Shown: positions 24,801 to 30,787 of the stretch, piece after piece
Layout of the letters: every line of letters starts with the position of its first letter
Position numbering within the stretch: the stretch's first letter is position 1
Source: JBOGFI01 sp050743365
GTDB lineage: Bacteria > Actinomycetota > Acidimicrobiia > IMCC26256 > JACDBD01
Length of the DNA stretch: 40,507 nucleotides
Direction: 5' to 3'
NCBI GenBank assembly: GCA_050743365.1
Contig: JBOGFI010000127.1
Coordinates: 1-40,507 of the forward strand
Program-made: the position numbers and the translations under genes
The notes under the pieces: model-generated
Seen by the model: the letters and a program-made list of their open reading frames with translations, nothing else
Database searches by the model: none
Told to the model about the DNA's origin: nothing

Positions 24801-25002
24801 CCTCCAGGCCCGCGATGATGAGCTGCCAGGCGCGAGGGTCCCGGGGGCGAAAGCGCCGGGCGGCGAGGATCACGCACACGACGACGGCGATACCGAGGCC
24901 GTCGAGCACGATGACGGGCGCGACGACGCCCGGGATGCGCAGGGCGACCAGCGCAGCTACGGCGCCGGCGGCGAGGAAGGTCCAGCTCACCCACCGTTTC
25001 AC
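21859..25002 (-). CDS. Membrane-bound PAS-GAF-GGDEF-EAL cyclic-di-GMP protein
   Basis: 1047 residues. About eight membrane helices fill residues 1-300, then a PAS domain (about 310-430, ending NIRDVTDRKRAE), a GAF-like domain (about 440-600), GGDEF (about 610-765) and EAL (about 785-1035). The cyclase signature RLGGDEFVV is intact, with an RPED inhibitory I-site five residues before it. The EAL side keeps EALIRW, CLEVTES, DDFGTGYSSL, LKID and EGVET, so both cyclase and phosphodiesterase activities look possible. The GTG start lies 6 nt after GATATC on the minus strand. It converges on ald with a 12-bp gap and diverges from a second GGDEF-EAL gene. Confidence 0.93.
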   Translation of the reverse strand: MKRWVSWTFLAAGAVAALVALRIPGVVAPVIVLDGLGIAVVVCVILAARRFRPRDPRAWQLIIAGLEVLVGGELVWDFGLRPHDILPAENAANLLYLSAYPFLLLGLLRLARARADRGDRDALADATIITAAALVPAWQFLVKPTLGVLDPSFDTILALVYPLLDLLLIGALARLLLTGDTRAPALWMLFGGLVTTLGADVAYVELLPGGSEPVWLDFVWAVSYLMIGAAALHPSMLALSEPAAAHRPRFSRARIAVLGSALFVGPAVVISERIRGREVDAAVLGPVSALVAGVVLWRLVHAAGQADRAHRALRESEESFRSLVQHAGDVIALIERDGQFRYVSPAVRELLGQRPAEFVGTNILRHLHADDVEAASLILDRLVEQPGRTLIFEARVEHRDGRWRWLESTCSNHLDDPGVGGIVANIRDVTDRKRAEALMAGEALVLDMIARGETLATTLSELIRTLEAQAGVRCCIRVLSGSSDELRGCVAPSISPEFLEALEWLPPPPGHEASSPEYHAAAWANAGPLDDPDPRWLQVRRLAAAQGLGRCRTVPIVASDSEQRLGTLSVYGSNGDEPDEHERDLVERSSALAAVAVDRAAAEDRLQHLALHDPLTGLPNRALVVDRLRQALHRLGRRPGAVAVLFLDLDRFKVINDSLGHQAGDQLLVAVGKRLAATVRPEDSVARLGGDEFVVICEQLTQDREAQALAQRIARALADPLPLAQGEAVVSVSIGIAVARSRDSDPEHLLRDADVAMYRAKSRGGACCELFNRTMHTEAVVRLQVERALRRALDGNELRAYFQPQVHIPTRSEVAVEALIRWQRSGQGLVLPVEFIPVAEETGLIIPIGMWMIEQACAQAARWRTAGPDGGPVGVSVNLSPRQLARPELPTRIRDVLKDTDVSPGTLCLEVTESVFLDDVDAAAHALGALKDLGLRLAVDDFGTGYSSLTYLKRFPFDELKIDASFVSDLGHSRHDDAIVAAAIEMAHALGMVAAAEGVETEAQLVRLAELGCDLAQGFHLARPAPAERLNLGGLAVIQGYAASQPA

Positions 25003-25073
25003 CCCGTGGATATCGTCCGTGTCGCCGCTGTCCTGTAGTCACCGGAGAGACGGACGGAGCCCCGCTTGCCCGA

Positions 25074-25117
25074 ATCGGCGGGCGGCGGCGCTCAAGGAGC
25101 AGCGGCCGCCCGCCGAT
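25074..25117. other. Long inverted repeat between two divergent c-di-GMP genes
   Basis: ATCGGCGGGCGGC (25074-25086) and its exact complement GCCGCCCGCCGAT (25105-25117) flank an 18-nt loop containing AAGGAG. The 13-bp stem is perfect and among the strongest in the window. It lies in the 233-bp gap between the two GGDEF-EAL genes. It might be a cis-regulatory RNA of either leader or a protein-binding dyad. It does not show the conserved core of c-di-GMP riboswitches. Confidence 0.5.
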
Positions 25118-25235
25118 GTTCTCCGCGGTGGAATGACGCAGCCGGCCGCGGTCTGGCGCAGTGACGACAGGCCGGACGGGCGACAGCGCGCCGCGCAACC
25201 CAGCGGCTCCGAGTCTGGAAGGTCTGGACAGCTCA

Positions 25236-27317
25236 ATGGACTCGCGCTTCGAGCTTCTCGAGTCTCTGGTGCGCAACTCCTCGGACATCATCACGGTGCT
25301 CGATGCTCGCGGCAACGTGGTCTATTCGAGCCCGGCAGCGACTCGCGTGCTCGGTTATCCCGACGGGTACATGTTCGGGCGCAGCGCCTTCGAGCTGGTG
25401 CACCCCGATGACCTCGCGGAAGTTTGGGCGGCCTTCATCGAGGGCCTGACGAAGCCGGGGGGCTACCAGCCGGTCGAGTTTCGGATGCGTCACCTCGACG
25501 GCACTTGGCGGACCGTGGAGGCCGTGGGGACCAACCTGCTCCATGATCCCGTCGTTCGCGGCGTGGTCGTGAACACGCGTGACGTGACCGAGCGCTGTGC
25601 AGCCGAGGCGGCGCTGCGCGACAGCGAGGAACGCTATCGGCGCCTGGTCGAGCACTCGCCCGAGGCCATCGCGGTGCACCAGAGGGGCCGATTCGTCTTC
25701 GTGAACCCGGCCGGTCTTGTGCTCCTGGGCGCCAGCGCAGAAGGCGAGCTCCTGGGCCGACCGGTGCTCGACGTCGTGCACCCGGATGATCGCAAGACGG
25801 TCGCCGCCCGCCTGCGAGCCCTCGATGCCGGCGAGAAGGTCGAGCTGCGGTCGGAGCGCCTGATACGCCTCGACGGCGAGCCGATCGAGGTCGAGGCGGT
25901 GGCCCTGCCCATCACCTACAACGGCGGCCCCGCCGCTCAAGTGATCGTCCGGGACGTCTCGGACCGGAAGCGAGCCGAGCGCGACCTCGAGCACCAAGCG
26001 CTCCACGACCACCTCACCGACCTTCCTAACCGCAACCTGCTCCTCGACCGCCTCGGTCACGCCCTGGCCCGGATGGCCAGGCCGCAAGGGATCCTGGCCG
26101 TGTTGTTCCTGGACCTCGACCGCTTCAAGGTGGTCAACGACAGCTTGGGTCATGCCACCGGCGACCAGTTGCTGGTGACGGTCGCCGAGCGACTCCAGAA
26201 GGCCGTTCGCCCATCCGACACCGTGGCTCGCTTCGGCGGCGACGAGTTCGTGATCGTCTGCGAGGACCTCGACGACGTCGCCGACGCCGCCGTCACGGCC
26301 GAGCGAGTGGCTCGAGCGCTCGGCGAGCCTCTGACCATGAGGGGCGAGGAGCTGCGCGTGAAGGCAAGCATCGGCATCGCTGTGGCCGTGAGCGACTTGG
26401 CCAGCCCCGACGCCCTCATCCGCGACGCCGACGCGGCGATGTACCGGGCCAAGGAGCGGGGCCGGGGCCGCTTCGAGATCTTCGACGAGGCCATGCGGAT
26501 CCGCGCCGTGGGCCGGCTGCAGGGCGAGAACGCCCTGCGCCGCGCGCTGAAGAACGACGAGCTGAGGGTCTTCTACCAGCCGATCGTGGCGGTGTCGGAC
26601 GCTCGCGTGGTCGGCGTGGAGGCGCTCGTGCGGTGGCAGCACCCTCAGCGAGGCCTGGTCCTCCCGGCCGAGTTCATCGAGATCGCCGAGGACTCCGGGC
26701 TCATCGTGCCGATCGGGGCCCGGGTGCTCCAACAGGCCTGTCGCCAGGCCGTCGCGTGGAACGAGCAGTGCGGGATCCGTCAGCCCCTGGAGATTGCAGT
26801 CAACCTGTCAGCTCGTCAGCTGGCCGAGCCAGACCTGCTCGAGGTCGTGGGCGACATGGTCGCCTCGTCGGGCATCGAGCCCTGCCTCATCCACCTGTGC
26901 CTGGAGATCACCGAGAGCGTGCTCATGGACGACGCGGTCGTGGCCCTGCGCACGCTCGAGCGACTCAAGGAGCTCGGGGTGCGGCTCGCCATCGACGACT
27001 TCGGGACCGGCTACTCCTCCCTCTCCTATCTCAGTCGTTTCCCCATCGACGTGTTGAAGATCGACCGCACCTTCATCGCCGGACTGGGTGTCCACCATCA
27101 CGACGACGCCATCGTGGCCTCCATCATCGAGCTCGCACACGCCCTCGGGCTCAGGGTCGTCGCCGAGGGCGTGGAGACGCAGAGCCAGCTGGACCTGCTG
27201 CGCAGCCTCGGTTGTGACATGGCCCAGGGATTCCTCTTCGCGCGGCCCCAGCCGGCCGAGGTGATGACCGAGCAGCTCCGCACCGGCGGGCTCCTGCCGA
27301 CGGCCGGCCGGACCTAG
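25236..27317 (+). CDS. Soluble PAS-PAS-GGDEF-EAL cyclic-di-GMP protein
   Basis: 693 residues from the ATG at 25236, which directly precedes the first PAS domain; a GTG at 25161 would add 25 unstructured residues. Two PAS domains (about 8-125 and 130-250, each ending in a VRDVxxR-type helix) precede GGDEF (about 258-420) and EAL (about 435-685). RFGGDEFVIV is intact, with an RPSD I-site five residues upstream. The EAL domain keeps EALVRW, CLEITES, DDFGTGYSSL, LKID and EGVET. There are no membrane segments, so it senses a cytoplasmic cue such as redox or a ligand. It is a paralogue of the divergent membrane-bound protein. Confidence 0.93.
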   Translation: MDSRFELLESLVRNSSDIITVLDARGNVVYSSPAATRVLGYPDGYMFGRSAFELVHPDDLAEVWAAFIEGLTKPGGYQPVEFRMRHLDGTWRTVEAVGTNLLHDPVVRGVVVNTRDVTERCAAEAALRDSEERYRRLVEHSPEAIAVHQRGRFVFVNPAGLVLLGASAEGELLGRPVLDVVHPDDRKTVAARLRALDAGEKVELRSERLIRLDGEPIEVEAVALPITYNGGPAAQVIVRDVSDRKRAERDLEHQALHDHLTDLPNRNLLLDRLGHALARMARPQGILAVLFLDLDRFKVVNDSLGHATGDQLLVTVAERLQKAVRPSDTVARFGGDEFVIVCEDLDDVADAAVTAERVARALGEPLTMRGEELRVKASIGIAVAVSDLASPDALIRDADAAMYRAKERGRGRFEIFDEAMRIRAVGRLQGENALRRALKNDELRVFYQPIVAVSDARVVGVEALVRWQHPQRGLVLPAEFIEIAEDSGLIVPIGARVLQQACRQAVAWNEQCGIRQPLEIAVNLSARQLAEPDLLEVVGDMVASSGIEPCLIHLCLEITESVLMDDAVVALRTLERLKELGVRLAIDDFGTGYSSLSYLSRFPIDVLKIDRTFIAGLGVHHHDDAIVASIIELAHALGLRVVAEGVETQSQLDLLRSLGCDMAQGFLFARPQPAEVMTEQLRTGGLLPTAGRT

Positions 27318-27350
27318 ACGGACCCGACTTGCCGAACGGGGTTGTGCCTG

Positions 27351-27396
27351 TGGGCCGCCTCGGGATCGAACCGAGGACCTGCGGATTAAAAGTCCG
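27351..27396 (-). pseudogene. tRNA-Lys(UUU) 3' fragment, candidate attachment site
   Basis: On the minus strand these 46 nt read as the 3' part of a tRNA. The anticodon stem-loop is CGGA-CUUUUAA-UCCG (anticodon UUU). It is followed by variable AGGUC, a T arm CUCGG-UUCGAUC-CCGAG with a perfect stem, the acceptor 3' strand GCGGCCC and an A discriminator. The D arm and 5' acceptor strand are missing: similarity stops at the outer pair of the anticodon stem. Displaced tRNA 3' ends of this kind are left at one end of elements integrated by tyrosine recombinases. By orientation the element would lie to the right. Confidence 0.7.
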
Positions 27397-27480
27397 TTTG
27401 AAGACGATTCTTAGAAGTGGTGGCTCAATCCTCACCAGGGAAAAGACTGCGCTGTAAGTCGCACAAGTGACCGTTCTTTC

Positions 27481-27508
27481 GCGGCCTCTCGCGGCCTGAC
27501 TGCGGCCT
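27481..27508. repeat. Three GCGGCCT direct repeats
   Basis: GCGGCCT occurs at 27481, 27491 and 27502, spaced 10-11 bp (one helical turn). An inverted repeat TGACC-N8-GGTCA (27508-27525) follows. Helical phasing between two tRNA fragments suggests recombinase or accessory-protein binding sites. Otherwise 27397-27559 shows no gene. Confidence 0.4.
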
Positions 27509-27559
27509 GACCGTCCGGAGGGTCAAGAGAGCTGACTAGCGGCAGGGACGGGGAGACCC

Positions 27560-27600
27560 TTCCTCCGATGGACTCGAACCCTCAACCTTCTGATCCGTAG
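27560..27600 (-). pseudogene. tRNA-Arg(ACG) 3' fragment, candidate attachment site
   Basis: On the minus strand the sequence starts at the anticodon loop CUACGGA (anticodon ACG). It continues with UCAGA, variable AGGUU, a T arm GAGGG-UUCGAGU-CCAUC (one mismatch) and acceptor strand GGAGGAA. The expected 5' anticodon arm UCUGA is replaced by unrelated bases, so the match ends exactly at the loop. It is the same kind of truncation as the tRNA-Lys fragment 200 bp to the left, in the same orientation. Confidence 0.6.
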
Positions 27601-27613
27601 TTGGACGCCAACA

Positions 27614-27679
27614 GTCCACGGAAGTCCGCCAGCGTCCGTTGTGCAGGTCGTCGCCGCTGCAAGGTCCACGGGGGTCCGC
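27614..27679. repeat. Direct repeats next to the tRNA-Arg fragment
   Basis: GTCCACGGAAGTCCGC (27614-27629) and GTCCACGGGGGTCCGC (27664-27679) match at 14 of 16 positions and start 50 bp apart. They begin 14 bp from the tRNA-Arg fragment, a position typical of arm-type recombinase sites. 27680-27922 shows no convincing gene. Confidence 0.4.
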
Positions 27680-27922
27680 GTCGATCAGCCGAGGCCCGCC
27701 GATTCGATCTTGGTCTTCTGGACCTGGCCGTCCCTCCCCTGAAGGTCTTCCTTGACGCCCTCGACAACCGTGCGGCTGATGCGAGCGGCGCTCTCCTTGA
27801 GGGCGCTCGCGGGTCTTGGGCTCAAGGGCCTCGGGGCAACCCCGGCTGCACGACACGGTCCAGAGCTTTGGCCCCACACGAGGAGTCTCTGGAGGGCGGT
27901 GACGCACGCCACTTCCATCGAC

Positions 27923-27952
27923 TTGCAATGAATCAAACCAGCCTGATATAAC
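27923..27952 (+). promoter_or_regulatory. Promoter and dyad of the ArsR-phosphatase gene
   Basis: TTGCAA (27923-27928), 18-bp spacer, TATAAC (27947-27952), then 7 nt to the GTG at 27960. An ATCA-N8-TGAT dyad (27932-27947) lies in the spacer, where an ArsR repressor would exclude polymerase. Confidence 0.5.
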
Positions 27953-27959
27953 AGTGGCT

Positions 27960-28733
27960 GTGGGGGCGACACCGCCACCGGAGATCCTCGGGCTGCTGAG
28001 CGATCCGCTGCGATGGCAGCTCGTCACCGAGTTGGGTCGCAGCGACCGGCGGGTCGGCGAGCTCGTGCAGCTCGTCAGCAAGCCGCAGAACCTCGTCTCC
28101 TACCACTTGGCGGAGCTCCGCCACACCGGCATCGTGAACGCGCGTCGAAGCTCGGCTGACGGCCGCGACGTCTACTACCGCGCGGATCTGTTCCGCTGCC
28201 GGGACCTCCTCGGCGAAGCCGGGTCTTCGCTCCATCCCGGACTTTCGCTCGCGCCGACGTCGCCTGGCGATGTCGAGCCGCGGCGGGCTCGACCGCGACT
28301 GCTGTTCTTGTGCACTGGCAACAGCGCCCGCTCCCAGATCGCCGAAGCCCTCGTCGAACAGCGGTCGGCGGGCACCGTCGAGGCGCGCAGCGCGGGGAGT
28401 CATCCCAAGCCGCTGCACCGGAACGCGGTGCGGGTGATGGCTGAGCGCGGCATCGACATCGCCGGTCGCCCGACGAAGTCGCTCACCCGCTTCGCCCGCT
28501 CCCGGTTCGATCGGGTCATCACGCTCTGCGACAAGGTGCGCGAGATCTGCCCGGAGTTCCCCGGGGCGCCGATCGCCGCGCACTGGAGCATCGCCGACCC
28601 TGCCACCGCCGGCGACAGCGACGATGCGACGTACCCCGCGTTTCAGCACGTCGCAGACGAGATCGAGAGCCGCGTCGCGCTGTTGCTCGCTGACCTACGA
28701 ACCCGACCAGTGGAAAGGACACACCATGGCTGA
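27960..28733 (+). CDS. ArsR regulator fused to low-molecular-weight phosphatase (arsenate reductase-like)
   Basis: About 257 residues from the GTG at 27960, which lies 7 nt after TATAAC; GTG at 27954 is an alternative. Residues 1-95 form an ArsR-type winged helix (PLRWQLVTELGRSDRRVGELVQLVSKPQNLVSYHLAELRHTG). Residues 110-250 form an LMW-phosphatase/arsenate reductase domain with the phosphate loop LFLCTGNSARS and the acid Asp region SIADPAT. The fusion would let one polypeptide sense an inducer and dephosphorylate or reduce a substrate such as arsenate. No arsenite efflux gene accompanies it. Its stop region overlaps the next VOC gene by 8 bp. Confidence 0.85.
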   Translation: MGATPPPEILGLLSDPLRWQLVTELGRSDRRVGELVQLVSKPQNLVSYHLAELRHTGIVNARRSSADGRDVYYRADLFRCRDLLGEAGSSLHPGLSLAPTSPGDVEPRRARPRLLFLCTGNSARSQIAEALVEQRSAGTVEARSAGSHPKPLHRNAVRVMAERGIDIAGRPTKSLTRFARSRFDRVITLCDKVREICPEFPGAPIAAHWSIADPATAGDSDDATYPAFQHVADEIESRVALLLADLRTRPVERTHHG

Positions 28734-29109
28734 TACCGAGATCGTGAACGTTCGTTACTTGGTCGACGACGTGGCCGCCGCCCTCGACTTCTACACCCGC
28801 CACTTCGGGTTCACCGGCGGCATCTCGAGTCCGGCGTTCGCGGATGTCACTCGCGGGAACCTGCGGCTCCTACTCTCCGGCCCGCAAAGCTCGGCCGGCA
28901 GGGCGATGACCGATGGGGAACGACCGGGCCCGGGCGGTTGGAACCGCATCCACTTCATCGTCGACGACCTCGACAGCGAGATCACCCGACTCACTGCGGA
29001 GGGTGTTCGGTTCCGCAACGAGGTCGTGACCGGTCCCGGCGGCGCACAAGTCCTCGCCTGCGACCCCTCGGGGAACCTGATCGAGCTGTTCCAACCCTTC
29101 GCCCAGTGA
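28726..29109 (+). CDS. VOC-family protein coupled to the ArsR-phosphatase gene
   Basis: 127 residues, VOC fold: NVRYLVDDVAAALDFYTRHFGF, ADVTRGNLRLLLSGP, then IHFIVDDLDSEITRLTAEGVRF and CDPSGNLIELFQP. The start has a GGAAAGGA ribosome binding site and overlaps the end of the upstream gene. It lacks the paired cysteines of the organoarsenical lyase ArsI (the equivalent strand is LLLSGPQSS), so an arsenic role is not supported. A resistance or small-molecule binding role is more likely. Confidence 0.85.
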   Translation: MADTEIVNVRYLVDDVAAALDFYTRHFGFTGGISSPAFADVTRGNLRLLLSGPQSSAGRAMTDGERPGPGGWNRIHFIVDDLDSEITRLTAEGVRFRNEVVTGPGGAQVLACDPSGNLIELFQPFAQ

Positions 29110-29418
29110 GCCAGCGAGGCATGTTTCGCAGAGCCGCCGGCGTCACCGCCATCCCCCCGCGTCGGCATTGCCGGCGTGTCGGGTGGCGCCGAGCGGAACC
29201 GGCTCGTCCTAGCGAATCTCAGGCGGACCCGACAGCAGAGATCGAGCGCGCGACCGACCAATGCGCGGAGTCCGACGTCGCGCCGCGCGCCGTGCAGACG
29301 CCGAGCGGGCCGGTCGCCGCCACCGAGGCGTTCGCGTGGATGAACCGCCAGCTCAGCTGGCAGTCGACGCTCGCCGACCTCGAAGCGAAGGCCGCCGTTT
29401 GTTGGATGGAGGATGCAA
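29110..29418 (+). other. Region without a confident gene; possible gene remnant
   Basis: No good start or ribosome binding site is seen. One plus frame contains a stretch that looks like a real protein tail (TEAFAWMNRQLSWQSTLADL, about 29318-29380). It has no credible beginning and runs into the next gene's ribosome binding site. It may be the end of a truncated gene. Confidence 0.3.
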
Positions 29419-29841
29419 ATGATTACGCCCGGAATCGACCACATCGCCCTGACCGTGCCCAACCTGGATGAACAGGTGGACCGCTTGACGAGCGCGTTTG
29501 GCATGGTTGTAGAAGGCCGCTTCGAGGGCTTCGCGCTTCTCGCCGACCCCGCGTCGGGACTGAAGATCGAGCTGAGCCGCTCCGACGATTCGCAGGTTCA
29601 CTTCCGGCTCGCCGACCCCGCGTCGGGACTGAAGATCGAGCTGAGCCGCTCCGACGATTCGCAGGTTCACTTCCGGCACCTGGGCTTTCGTGCCGAAGAC
29701 GTGGACGGCGCGCACGAGACCCTGGTCAAGGCTGGTATGGAGTCCAGTGAGGCGCCCCACCGGCGCGACTTCGCCCGCATGTACACCTCGTTCCTCAAGC
29801 AGCGGGGCGGCCTCGAGGTCCAGCTTGTGAAATATGACTAG
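29419..29841 (+). CDS. VOC-family protein with internal tandem duplication
   Basis: 140 residues from the ATG at 29419, placed 6 nt after GGAGG; an ATG two codons earlier is less well spaced. VOC fold: GIDHIALTVPNLDEQVDRLTSAFG, HLGFRAEDVDGAHETLVKAGM and GGLEVQLVKYD. Residues 41-63 and 64-86 are identical (LADPASGLKIEL...QVHFR), encoded by a perfect 69-bp tandem repeat. Normal VOC modules have this strand pair once, so the duplication should distort the first module or bulge out. It is either a very recent slippage event or an assembly artefact. It is a monocistronic gene ahead of tRNA-Ala. Confidence 0.8.
   Translation: MITPGIDHIALTVPNLDEQVDRLTSAFGMVVEGRFEGFALLADPASGLKIELSRSDDSQVHFRLADPASGLKIELSRSDDSQVHFRHLGFRAEDVDGAHETLVKAGMESSEAPHRRDFARMYTSFLKQRGGLEVQLVKYD
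29539..29676 (+). repeat. Perfect 69-bp tandem duplication
   Basis: 29539-29607 and 29608-29676 are identical and keep the reading frame of the VOC gene. With no divergence between copies the event is recent. Confidence 0.95.
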
Positions 29842-29904
29842 CACCCCCGTCTCGGGTGTCGGTCATCCCTTCGCGCCGACGCGCAAGTGCTCACGGGCGC
29901 CGTG

Positions 29905-29925
29905 CACCCCGCGCCATTCGGGGTG
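29905..29925 (-). terminator. Hairpin at the 3' end of tRNA-Ala
   Basis: CACCCC-N9-GGGGTG forms a 6-bp stem that starts within the last bases of the tRNA. It may help terminate or process the tRNA transcript; there is no T-run. A smaller CACCC/GGGTG hairpin lies at 29843-29859. Confidence 0.25.
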
Positions 29926-29997
29926 GAGACGATGGGACTCGAACCCACGACCTCCTGCTTGCAAAGCAGGTGCTCTAGCCAGCTGAGCTACACCCCC
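29924..29997 (-). tRNA. tRNA-Ala(UGC)
   Basis: 74 nt on the minus strand fold completely. Acceptor GGGGGUG pairs with CGUCUCC (two G-U and one U-G wobble). D arm is GCUC...GAGC, anticodon stem CCUGC/GCAGG with loop UUUGCAA (anticodon UGC), variable AGGUC, T arm GUGGG-UUCGAGU-CCCAU, discriminator A. The CCA end is not encoded. It lies between the island-like region and the genes of different character to the right. Confidence 0.95.
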
Positions 29998-30097
29998 GCA
30001 ACCTGCTAGCGCTGCTCTTCAGCGCTCTGACCAGCGTGTTCGGCGTTCCGTCTCCTCCTTTCGTCGTGCCGTCTCGTGTCGCAACGTGTCGCCGTTG

Positions 30098-30150
30098 GTG
30101 GGGGAAACCCGGGGGAATCGTTACCAAGTGGGGGAAAATCCGGGGGAAAA
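30098..30150. repeat. G/A-rich direct repeats near tRNA-Ala
   Basis: GTGGGGGAAACCCGGGGGAA at 30098 and a copy with one extra base at 30128 start exactly 30 bp apart. They lie about 100 bp from the 5' end of tRNA-Ala. They look like paired protein-binding sites, for example recombinase arms. Apart from them, 29998-30407 shows no gene. Confidence 0.45.
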
Positions 30151-30407
30151 CCCCACGCCTCCAACGACGCCCATCGTACGAGCGAACGACAGCGCGCCAA
30201 CGCGCGGCGCCGCGAGGCTCACGTCGCCGCGGTTGTGCGTCGGCCACCAGCCCGGTGGCGGCTCACCCGCCAGCCGTTGGCGTGCTGCTCACCCATCGCC
30301 CTCCCTGCCCGCCGCCGTCGCGCGTGCCGTCTCCGGGATACGCGTTTCCGCAGCCGCTGACAAGGGTCACGATCGTCATCTGACAAGACCCGCCTGATTC
30401 CTCCGGC

Positions 30408-30435
30408 TTGACGCATGCCGATATCGGAATATGAT
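30408..30435 (+). promoter_or_regulatory. Strong promoter with embedded operator for the ArsR operon
   Basis: TTGACG (30408-30413), 16-bp spacer, TATGAT (30430-30435), then 7 nt to the ATG at 30443. The perfect palindrome CCGATATCGG (30418-30427) fills the spacer, the position expected for an autoregulatory ArsR site. It is the best consensus promoter in the window. Confidence 0.65.
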
Positions 30436-30442
30436 GGCGGCC

Positions 30443-30784
30443 ATGGCACGAGCAGCGACGACGTCGGACGTCTTCAACGCGATCGCCGAGCCGCAGCGCC
30501 GGGAGATCCTGGTGCTGCTGCGGGCGGGTGGGCGGCCGGTGACCGAGTTGGCCCAGGAACTGGGGATGACCCAGCCGGGGGCGTCCAAACACCTGCGGGT
30601 GCTCCGGGAGGTCGGGCTGGTGCGGGACCGCAAGGCAGGCAAGCAGCGCCTGTACGGCCTGGACGCCCGCGGGCTGCGGCCGGTCCACGAGTGGGTCGGC
30701 GGGTTCGAGCGGTTCTGGAGCGAGAGCTTCGACCGGCTGGACGAGTACGTGCAGGACCTGAAGCAGGCAAGGCAGGAGGAGTAG
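30443..30784 (+). CDS. ArsR-family transcriptional regulator
   Basis: 113 residues. Winged helix: SDVFNAIAEPQRREILVLLRAGGRPVTELAQELGMTQPGASKHLRVLREVGLVRDRKAGKQRLYGLD (about 5-72), then a helical tail (FERFWSESFDRLDEYVQDLKQ). No metal-binding CxC motif is present, so it belongs to the non-metal ArsR group usually found with SRPBCC genes. The ATG at 30443 sits 7 nt after TATGAT; an upstream ATG at 30431 would fall inside that -10. It should repress its own operon through the palindrome at 30418-30427. The SRPBCC gene follows after 3 bp. Confidence 0.92.
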   Translation: MARAATTSDVFNAIAEPQRREILVLLRAGGRPVTELAQELGMTQPGASKHLRVLREVGLVRDRKAGKQRLYGLDARGLRPVHEWVGGFERFWSESFDRLDEYVQDLKQARQEE

Positions 30785-30787
30785 CTG

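Larger units (their letters stand above)
27351..30150. mobile_element. Candidate integration hot spot / composite island edge
   Basis: This interval holds two decapitated tRNA 3' halves (Lys, Arg), three sets of short direct repeats, an intact tRNA-Ala, and accessory genes (ArsR/phosphatase fusion, two VOC genes). Right of it the gene families change character. No integrase or transposase gene is intact. A minus-strand frame ending at 27432 (RSLVRLTAQSFPW) could be the tail of an integrase, but this is weak. Boundaries are approximate. Confidence 0.35.

Noticed and set aside
25020..25160. c-di-GMP riboswitch in front of the GGDEF-EAL genes
   Set aside because: The hairpin region lacks the conserved GGGACGCAAAGCC-like core and the GNRA tetraloop/receptor pair of GEMM riboswitches.
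27432..27560. Minus-strand frame ending RSLVRLTAQSFPW as the tail of an integrase gene
   Set aside because: Fewer than 45 codons run between the tRNA fragments, and no catalytic Arg/His/Tyr motif can be seen; noted only as a weak hint.
28726..29109. ArsI-type organoarsenical C-As lyase
   Set aside because: The VOC protein lacks the adjacent cysteines that bind trivalent arsenic.
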